This document shows positions 56,057 through 64,000 of a DNA stretch of 64,000 bases, one piece after another. The first letter of the stretch is position 1. Each line of letters starts with the position of its first letter. The notes beneath the pieces were generated by a model that saw only the letters and a program-made list of their open reading frames with translations, ran no database searches and was not told the DNA's origin. This stretch comes from Carettochelys insculpta (taxonomy: Eukaryota; Chordata; Testudines; Carettochelyidae), in contig NC_134167.1 of assembly GCF_033958435.1 (NCBI RefSeq), positions 454,001 through 518,000 on the forward strand, read 5' to 3'. The translations under genes were made by a program, and so were the position numbers.

Positions 56057-58327
56057 CTACCCTGGAGATAGACAGGTAACTGGGAGCTTGGCTAGATGTA
56101 CCTCGTGCTAACTTTGATTGAGCTAGAATACTGAAAAACACAGGGCCACAGCAGTGGGAAGGGATAGCTGCCCTGAGGGCCTGTCTGGCATTTCACATGG
56201 GACTGTGCTCTAGCATGTTGTTCTACTTGTGCATCTGTGACTCTGCCACTTTGTCTGTTGGCTCAGTCACAGCTAGCATGGGTAGTTCTCCCTGAGCTGA
56301 AAATTACATCTCTCAGTGAAGACATACCCATAGTCTGTGGGACTGACTCTATGCCGTGTCTTAGGGGAGATGCTGCTCATGACCCAGTAAGACATATTCA
56401 TCACTTCATTGATTGTTATTGGGACTGAGATGGAAACAGGCCCAGCCTGTGGGCTTTGCATTTGCTGCTTTTCAAGATCGTTGGACTCGAACGGTGTTCC
56501 CTCTATTTTTTTTCAATCTATAGGCAGAATAAATGTTTTCATCTGCACCAAGTCACATGTGGATGTGCACCACCCATAGAAACACAGGCTTCTCACTGTG
56601 GGTGGCTGTGGACACTCTGCTATGCAGCTGGTCAGCACCTGAATCCTTCCTGGGCAGCTACCCAAGAGCTCAGTTTAAGGGGAACACTGGAACTGAGTTA
56701 GAATCTGAATGCAGACGATCCCTAAGTTCAAAGATATTTGAAGACTGGCTTCTCATTTCAGTCCCATCCACCCAGTGGGGTAAAACCTTTTCTCTCATCC
56801 TTTTCAATTCCTGGAATTTTTACAAAGGTGCAGTTTAGTATAATCCCATCTAGAGTAAGCCAATGGCTGAAAAATTCACTAATCTCTGAAAACAGCAGCT
56901 GATAATTGTTATTGTGGCTCAAACTCTTGTAACACTGTGGTGATCAGCCCATTTACACCAGCTGAGAACGTAATTTTTTTTTTAAACTGCCCTGACTATC
57001 TAATTCTCAGCATTGCATTTGTTACCTCCCCAGAGTCAAACACAAAGGATTATGGAAAGCATCCCTTCAATTACTTGCTTCCATATTGCATTTTGATCTG
57101 CAAAAGGAATATCTTGGGTACCGCTATTCTTCTGGTTCACTGGGGGCAGTTTATAAAAACAATATCTTAAAGGTATGCATCTTATCTAATCTGCAGAGAT
57201 TCACAACATCACAGGGATGCTGGCTTCCAGGCACAGAAGTGATATTTAGCTCACAGGCTAGGCAGCAACTGTGCAGAATATAACTACACATGGATCCTTA
57301 ATAAAGAAGAGCCAAGGCACATTCCATGGCGTACAAGGTGCCCAGCGTTTGGGGGAGCCCAGAGAGAGGGTGAACCTCCTTCATGTTGAGTAACACACCA
57401 CCTGGACAAAGGGTTGGACAGAATACCACTGTGATGGAGACATTGAGGCCAGGAATCCAGCATAGTGTGGGCACACTGACCGCTGTAGAGCAGAATTCCA
57501 GAAGCAGCGCATGCATTCCCTGGCATTGCTTACAGCAAGTATTGCTAATGCCATGTGGCCAAAAATCCCCACTAATGCACTGTGCCATCCTCCCAAATTG
57601 TGAGATGTGTTACAATTCTTAAGATTTGGGGTGGTTCTGACTCCTTACTTCTGACCCTTTAAACCTCACTTCACATTTCCAAGGGTTTCTCTACAGCCAC
57701 AAGGGCAAGCAACTTGATTCAGCCTATCAATTGACACCAGCAGCTGCATCTTTAAGACACAAGAAAAAAAATGAAAAGAAAAAAAACAAACAAAAAACAA
57801 AACACAACAAAACAAAAAATCCACTACCACATATGGTGCAACACAGGTAAAACCTTGACAGTGGGCAACAAAGAAGCAGTTTTATGTATTTGCAAAACAC
57901 ATAACAACCCCCTGATTTTATACCTGGAAATATGGGGTAGGGGGCATAATAATAATTCTTTATCTCCTCACAGCACCCATGAGAGGCTGTTATTACTGGA
58001 GATGCTCAGATGCTACATTGCTAAGGGCAGTATCAGCACCTGGGCTAAAATAGGTCCCACCCTATGCAGTGCTGAGCAAGCTCAATGAGGCTGAGAGCAC
58101 TCTGCACCTAACGGGATTAGTCCCTCCCTCCCAGTAAATACATTAGTGCTGTGTTCTGGTTGCTTCTTTAAACACACAGTTGCAAAAAAGTTTCATTTCA
58201 GTTATTTGCCAGGTGCACAGAAAATCCTTGAGAGGCAAAAAGAGACAGACTAGTGAAAAATGAACGGATGCTAAAAGGAGTCCAGTTCCACTCCCCTTTA
58301 TTCAGTGGGTCTTTTGCCATTTCTTCA
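56057..58327. other. unassigned stretch
   Basis: About 2.3 kb without a supported gene. An A-rich low-complexity tract lies at 57762-57824. Overlapping frames at 57284-57622 on both strands are unsupported. Confidence 0.4.
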
Positions 58328-59355
58328 TAGAACACTAGAACTGGAAAGGATCTTGACAGGTCACCGACTCCAATTCCATATGCTCATGGTACGACCAAGC
58401 ACCATCTAGATCATCCCTGAGAGACGTCTTTCTAAACTGCTCTTACAAATCTCCAATCATACAGAATCCACAACCTCCCAAGGCACCTTATTTCTGACGG
58501 AAAATTTTTCCTAATGTTCAACCTAAACCTTCCATGTTGCAATTTAAACCCATTGCTCCTTTTCCTGTCATCAGAGGCTTATAAGAATATTTGTTCTCCC
58601 TCCTCCTTGCAACATTTTCTTTACTTGAAAGCTGTTATATTCCCTCTGTGTTCTCTTTTCCAAACTAAACCAACACCAATTCTTTCTGTCTTCCCTCATA
58701 GCTCATGTTTTCTAGACCTTTAATCATTTTGTTGCTCTTCTCCACACCTTCCCCAGTTTCTCTACATCTTTCTTGAAAGGTGGCACCTAGAACTGAATAC
58801 AACAGTCCAATTGAGGCCTAATCAGTGCAGAGTCGAGCTGAAGAATTACTTCTCATGGCTTGGTTATAACATTCCTGTTAATATATCCCAGAATCATATT
58901 TGCTTGCCTTTTTTTGCGGGGGGGGCGGGGCAGAGCAACAGTGTTACACTGTTGACTCATATTTAGGTTGTGGTCCACTGGGATCCCCAATATCCCTTTC
59001 TGCAGTATTCCTCCCAAGACAATCACTTCACATTTTGTATGTGTGAAACTGATTGTTCTTTCTTAAGTGGAGTACTTGGCATTTCTCCTTATTGAATTTC
59101 ATCCTACTGATCTTACATCATTTCTTCAATTTTTCCAGATCATTTTGAATTGTAAGCCTAACCTCCAAAATACTGGCAACTCCTCCCAGGTTGATAGCCA
59201 CAAACTTTATAAGCATATTCCATATGCCATTATTTAAATTGTTGATGAAGATCTGGAACAGAACTAGTCCCAAAACTGACCCCTGCAGAACCCCGTTTGT
59301 TATGTCCTTCCATCAAGATAATGAACCATTAATAACGAGTCACTGAGACTGGTTA

Positions 59356-59559
59356 TCAAACCATGTACAACCCCACCTTATAGTAGCGCCCTCTGTGTTG
59401 TACCTGCCCAAGTATTGCTACATAGGTCATGTTATCAAATGGTTTACTGAAGTCTAGGTATACCGTGTCTCCTGCTCCCCCCTTATCCATGAGATTTGTT
59501 ATCCTATCGAAGACAGCTATTGGCTCTTGATTAATCCATGCTTCCCTGTTCCTTATCAC
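59356..59559 (-). pseudogene. CR1-B RT palm remnant
   Basis: The frame reads 'IAVFDRITNLMDKGGAGDTV' and 'YLDFSKPFDNM', palm motif A of a CR1 RT with its aspartate. Motif C lies further down (about 59190) in a broken frame. Confidence 0.75.
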
Positions 59560-59584
59560 CCGTTCCTTTTTTGGTTAAAAAAAA

Positions 59585-59682
59585 GTGGGGGTACTCAGCT
59601 GGCTCCCCACTCCCTCCCCACAGCCAGTCCCCTGGCTGGTGCTGCCGAGGTGCTGCCACTCGGCACCGGTGAGTACTGGCAC
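59585..59682. repeat. 98-bp palindromic insert between A-runs
   Basis: The left end 'gtgggggtactcagc' and the complement of the right end 'gtgccagtactcacc' are inverted repeats. Runs of 8 A (59577-59584) and 13 A (59683-59695) flank it. The interior has smaller hairpins ('cagccagtcccctggctg', 'ggtgctgccactcggcacc'). It interrupts CR1-B. I cannot name the family. Confidence 0.6.
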
Positions 59683-59860
59683 AAAAAAAAAAAAACACTA
59701 GTCATTATCTAGTTACCTTCCAGGTGTTTGCAAATGAATTTCTTAATTATTTGCTCCATTATCTTTTCTGGCACAGAAGTTAAACTAACTGGCCTCTAAG
59801 TTTCCTGGGTTGTCCTTAAGTTCCTTTTTTTATGGATGGGATGACAAATTTGATCAAAGG

Positions 59861-61169
59861 AACAAAGGCTCAAACATTCCCAGACACACAATTCCAACTG
59901 ACACAGTAACTGAAATCACCTGAAACTGAAGGAAATGTAAACAAAACGTCAAGCAACATCACTCAGCACAAAATTAGTACTCGCACCTTATTTATTTAGC
60001 AGGGGGATTTCCTCCTCTCCCTCCCAAACTTCCCTGTTCACTGGGTTCTGAGAGATGCACACTGTTAGAGAAACTTCACTTCCAGTGTAACAACAAGAGA
60101 AGGATTTTCACTGATGCATTAACAAGTATGAGAACAAGCACTTCTCATTTTATCTGCAGTGCACATATTTATAATGTTAACATTGGTGGCTATGGAATTT
60201 ATGCAAAAATTAAGATTTTACAATCATCAGTTGATAAGAATTAGAATGTTTCTGCAATCTAGCTCTGTCAGCTAAATTGGGATGAGAGGGAGAATAAGGA
60301 GAAAGAAGAATTGATACAAAGAACCAATTTAATTTTTTAATGCAAAATTTTTAATTTTGTCAGTAAAATGTTTTTGCAACAAGAACGTCACATCCATTGC
60401 TAATTAGGAAACATGAAAAGTATCATTACTACCACAATTTCAGACCTCTAAAATCCATTTGTTACCTTCAAGAGCAGGCTGTATTTAATTTTAGTTGCAT
60501 TAAGAGTAGTCGAAAAGCTATACCCCAGGAGAGCAATACTGAAGGGGGGATTCAGTGAAAGAGACTTTTTGCTCCTTAACTTCCCATAATTTTGGCTTTC
60601 TCTGTTTGCAACACTGTGAAATACAAATAGGCTATTTAAAAATATATGTATAACAGTTAAGCAACAATGGAAAGTCAATAGTTCTCCTTATAAGGGAATA
60701 ATGCTGGGAAATTGGGATGTGGCATCTTGAGAGATTATGGTCATGTCAGTCAGATGAATCAAGTGTCTCATAGAAGGAATATGTGAAAAGAAGACAGAGT
60801 AAAACAGCGGTTCCTCCCTTCTGGCCTTACTGCAGTATTGAGATTTCACCTAAGACTGCCTTCACTGGGGCAGATACTGGTCAGAGTGGCACCAATAGAA
60901 GTACAGAGGAACTCCTCTTGCGCTGACAAGTTACTTTGTTTCAGAAGCGTAACAGATACCAGAATCCAGCCTGTTGTATGGAATTTCTATGTTCCACCTG
61001 AATCATGAGCAGAGGCAGAGAGAGGGGAAAAAATACCAAGAGGAATTAGAAGACAAAGCAAGCAAGGCCCTAGGAAGGGCTAAACACTACCTTTCAATGT
61101 GACTGCACAGCACCCACGGCACGATTTGAATACCTAGAGACATGACGTTATTCCTGGCAAACAGCAAGT
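59861..61169. other. unassigned stretch
   Basis: Nothing recognised. Confidence 0.4.
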
Positions 61170-61470
61170 TTAGAACCATAGAATTCTAAGGTGGAAGGAA
61201 CCTCAGGAGGTCATCTAGTCCAGCCCCCTTTCTAAAGCAGGATCAACCCCAACTAAATCATTCCAGCCATGACTGTCAAGTCAGGACTTAAAACACGCTA
61301 GGGATGGAGATTTCACCACCACTCTCAATGTCACATTCCAGTGCTTCACCACCCGCCTGGTAAAATAGTTTTTCCTAATATCCAACCTATATTTCTCTCA
61401 CTCTAACTTCAGACCATTGCCCCATCTTCTGCCATCTGTCACCACTGAGAACAGTCTCTCTCCATCCTCT

Positions 61471-62160
61471 TTAGAGCCCCCCCTTCAGCAAATTGAAGGC
61501 TGCTATCAAATCACCACTCAGTCTTCTCTTCTGCAAACTAAATAAGCCCAAATCTCTCAGCCTTTCCTCATACATCATGTTCTCCAGCCCCTTAGTAATT
61601 TTCATTGCTGTCCACTGAACCCGCTCCAATGTGTCCACATCCTTTCTGTAACAGGGCCCAGAACTGGACACAATGCTGCAGATGTAGCCTCACCAGTACC
61701 GAGTACAGGGGAATAATAACCTCTCTAGATTTGCTGGATATACACCTCCTAATAGACCCCAGTATGCTGTTAGCCTTCTTTTCTACAAGGGCACACCATT
61801 GACTTACATCCAGCCTCTCATCCACTATTATCCCCAGGTCCTTTTCTGCTGCAATGCTACTTAGTCACTTGGTCCCCAGCCTGTAAAATGCTTGGGATTC
61901 TTCCATCCCAAGTGCAGGACTTGGCACTTCTCCTTGATGAACACTGTCAAATTTCTTTGGGCCCAATCCTCTAAATTTGTCTAGGTTACACAGGACCCTG
62001 TCCCTACCCTCCAACATATCTACCTGTCCCCCTAGCTTAGTGTAATCTGCAAATTTGCTGAAGGTGCAATCCATCCCCTCATCTAGGTCATTAATAAAGA
62101 TGTTGAACAATACTGGCCCTAGAACCCATCCTTGGGGTACTCCACTTGAAACCAACTGCC
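61471..62160 (-). pseudogene. CR1-C RT palm and C-terminal region
   Basis: The pieces 'DERLDVSQWCALVEKKANSI', 'LGSIRRCISSKSREVIIPLY', '[20 protein letters not shown]' and '[20 protein letters not shown]' appear in three frames, giving at least two frameshifts. The catalytic pair reads FADY instead of FADD, so the active site is damaged as well. Confidence 0.82.
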
Positions 62161-62179
62161 AAGCAAACACTGAGCCCTT

Positions 62180-62351
62180 ATAGACCTTGTCAGCTCTGGC
62201 CCTCCCTCTTACTGGAACCCCACTCTTTAAATACTCCTCTGAAACCACCCCCACACTCATGCACCTGATGAAGCGGGTCTTTGCCCACAAAAGCTTATGC
62301 TCCAAAATATCTGTTAGTCTATAAGGTGCCACAAGACTTCTTGTTGTTCAT
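62180..62351 (+). mobile_element. PLE 3' end in CR1-C, 9-bp duplication
   Basis: The 172-bp piece starts in the PLE 3' UTR ('tagaccttgtcagctctggc') and ends 'ttgttgttcat'. TGAGCCCTT precedes it at 62171-62179 and follows it at 62352-62360, and the CR1 sequence joins when the insert and one copy are removed. It is a plain 5'-truncated forward copy without the 36-nt tail. Confidence 0.9.
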
Positions 62352-62410
62352 TGAGCCCTTGACCACTACCTGTTGGAGCCGTCCATCAAGCCAGCTTTCT
62401 ATCCATCTTT

Positions 62411-62858
62411 GGCTGTGTCTACACGTGCCCCAAACTTCGAAATGGCCATGCAAATGGCCATTTCGAAGTTTACTAATGAAGCGCTGAAATGCATATTCAG
62501 CGCTTCATTAGCATGCGGGCGGCAGCCGGGCTTCGAAATTGACGCTCCTTGCCGCCGCGCGGCGCGTCCAGACGGGGCTCCTTTTCGAAAGGACGCCGCC
62601 TACTTCGAAGTCCCCTTATTCCCATGAGCTTATGGGAATTCCCATGGGAATAAGGGGACTTCGAAGTAGGCGGCGTCCTTTCGAAAAGGAGCCCCGTCTG
62701 GACGCGCCGCGCGGCGGCAAGGAGCGTCAATTTCGAAGCGCGGCTGCCGCCCGCATGCTAATGAAGCGCTGAATATGCATTTCAGCGCTTCATTAGTAAA
62801 CTTCGAAATGGCCATTTGCATGGCCATTTCGAAGTTTGGGGCACGTGTAGACACAGCC
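62411..62858. mobile_element. 448-bp near-perfect palindromic MITE in CR1-C
   Basis: The left end 'ggctgtgtctacacgtgccc' is the exact complement of the right end, and the arms stay almost fully complementary to a centre near 62635 ('ccatgagcttatgggaattc'). Because of this, the same translated protein appears on both strands (62497-62730 minus and 62539-62772 plus). Arm motifs 'aatggccatgcaaatggcca' and 'gaagcgctgaaatgcatatt' are shared with the MITE at 8341. The flanks are TTT and TTA. CpG and TTCGAA sites are intact, so it is young. Confidence 0.92.
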
Positions 62859-62985
62859 TTATAGTCCATGTATCCAATCCATAATTCCTTAATTTATGGA
62901 TAAGAATGTTGTGGGCGACTGTATCAAAAGCTTTGATAAAGTCAAGGTATATAACATTCATTGACTTCCCCAGACAAGTTGGTAA

Positions 62986-64000
62986 CATGCCACAAACACC
63001 TCAGGAATAGCACTGGGTCACTTCAGAATAATTCCACAGATGCTCATAAGTTTGACAGAGTAACAAGTGGCAAATTACCGCCTAGGACGTAATTGAAGAG
63101 GTTCAGCTCAGGAAAGCTCATCTTCTGCCATCACTGTCATAATTATCTCCTTCAATACTGAAAATGGGCCAACTTCCACTCTGTTACAACTGTGTAAATC
63201 CAGAACAGCTCCATTTATGTTGTATTTACTGTGGTTTGAGCAAGAACAACATTTAGCCCAATGACTTACAGCCAAACAGCTCATTTATGTCTGAAAGAAC
63301 CCAAGACATCTTATGAAATGATTTATCATCTGCATATACGATGCTAGAGGTAGATCAGATTATATAGCTATAGCTAGAGACAGGGAATATACTTAACCTG
63401 CTGCTGAAAGGCAGTGCTCGTGGGGTAGTTTATAGCAGCTATTTTTTGGGTAGCGTTGCTAGGTACTAACAGTTTAGGGCCAGAAATGAAGAATAAATCT
63501 GCATAGTGCTGCAATGACAGAAATTATTCTAAGGAAGTCCAAAGTCTTGCAATGGGTTTTCAGTGGAAGTGCTCAGAGAAAGGCAATTATCATTGGGGGA
63601 GGATTTGGATACACTGAAGATATGTTTCCTTTTGGTTTGGAACAATTCCCCCTCTCTGTAAAGTGAAATGGAGTCCCAGCTAACGGGCAGTCTGCATGGT
63701 GGGTTGCCCCAGAATCACAGAACTTCAAAGTCCTGGAAGCCTGGGCTGCCAAGATGCCATTGCCAGAATCCCAACTCCCTTTCATATATGAGCAGAGCTA
63801 AGGAACTCAAAGGCTTCCATGATTTTGGCTCCTCCAGCAGCCTGCGAGGTGGGCTGCTTGCAAACTCAGGTTTGTCAGCAGTCCACTATGCAAGCACCAG
63901 GCAAGTGGACAGGAATCCAGGTACATTTGAAACACAACTCTGCCTGGGTTCTTCTGCAACTTCATCAACATCACACAGTACCTGGATACAGTTTTGGATT
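62986..64000. other. unassigned stretch
   Basis: Nothing recognised to the end of the window. The 70-codon minus frame at 63573-63785 is unsupported. Confidence 0.4.

Larger units (their letters stand above)
58328..59860 (-). mobile_element. CR1 LINE copy B, diverged, with a 98-bp insert
   Basis: On the minus strand, from high to low coordinates: the RT N-terminal block (DNPGN and KIMEQII-like text at 59712-59860), the palm motif 'VYLDFSKPFDNM' (59356-59559), then broken palm and C-terminal text, and the 3' UTR ending in the complement of 'agaactggaaaggatcttga' at 58328. Stops and indels are many. A short foreign piece lies between the N-terminal block and the palm. This copy reaches further 5' than A. 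Confidence 0.82.
61170..62985 (-). mobile_element. CR1 LINE copy C with two nested elements
   Basis: The minus-strand CR1 begins near 62985 with '[20 protein letters not shown]' (palm motif A), is interrupted by a palindromic MITE (62411-62858) and a PLE end (62180-62351), continues with '[20 protein letters not shown]' and 'FADYTKLGG' (motif C with the second aspartate lost), then '[18 protein letters not shown]', and ends with the CR1 3' UTR (complement of 'tagaattctaaggtggaagg') at 61170. It is of another subfamily than copy A. Confidence 0.9.

Noticed and set aside
62497..62772. Conserved protein encoded on both strands
   Set aside because: The identical translations arise because the DNA is a palindromic MITE.
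1..64000. CRISPR arrays, operons or phage-like modules
   Set aside because: No regularly spaced direct repeats and no prokaryotic gene organisation; all recognisable content is vertebrate transposon sequence.

Overview
This window looks like non-coding nuclear DNA from a reptile, most probably a cryptodiran turtle. The evidence is the repeat content: CR1 LINEs with their typical 3' ends, Penelope-like elements (PLEs) with a GIY-YIG endonuclease, tRNA-headed SINEs that include a tRNA-Lys-like head of the tortoise Cry I type (minus strand, near 28.7 kb), and many foldback MITEs ending in GGCTNNGTCTACAC. I find no convincing host gene. Two weak exon candidates (2471-2690 and 55469-55725, both minus strand) are listed at low confidence. 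There is nothing prokaryotic here: no operons, ribosome binding sites, CRISPR arrays or tRNA/rRNA genes.

Layout. 0-7 kb: old SINE, a short reverse PLE end (4347-4475), a foldback MITE (4846-5313) and a probable LTR (about 5384-6300). 7.3-9.3 kb: a 5'-truncated PLE (PLE1) whose GIY-YIG region is split by a palindromic MITE. 12.5-15 kb: a minus-strand CR1 split by a 1,140-bp solo LTR with TG...CA ends and a 5-bp target duplication. 15-23.7 kb: mostly unassigned, with LTR-like stretches. 23.7-25.1 kb: old CR1 and a MITE. 26-34 kb: SINE fragments, MITEs and an old inverted PLE pair. 35.9-42.2 kb: two hAT-like elements, two foldback MITEs (one split by an inverted PLE pair) and a CR1 nested in the larger hAT. 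43-49.4 kb: PLE, CR1, MITE and SINE remnants. 50.0-52.4 kb: the longest PLE (PLE2), with fingers, RT and GIY-YIG remnants. 53-56 kb: SINEs, an inverted PLE pair with a perfect 12-bp target duplication, and a CR1 3' end. 58.3-63 kb: two minus-strand CR1 copies. One carries a 98-bp insert between A-runs; the other carries both a PLE 3' end and a 448-bp near-perfect palindrome.

These pieces do not form a pathway. They form an insertion history. Reconstructable nesting events are LTR into CR1-A, MITE into PLE1, PLE end and MITE into CR1-C, inverted PLE pair into MITE, and CR1-D into hAT. The most unusual recurring structure is the PLE end present as a head-to-head inverted pair at three loci, two with their own target duplications. 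Family names rest on recognition of motifs and consensus-like text by eye; no database search was run, and boundaries are exact only where a target duplication is stated.
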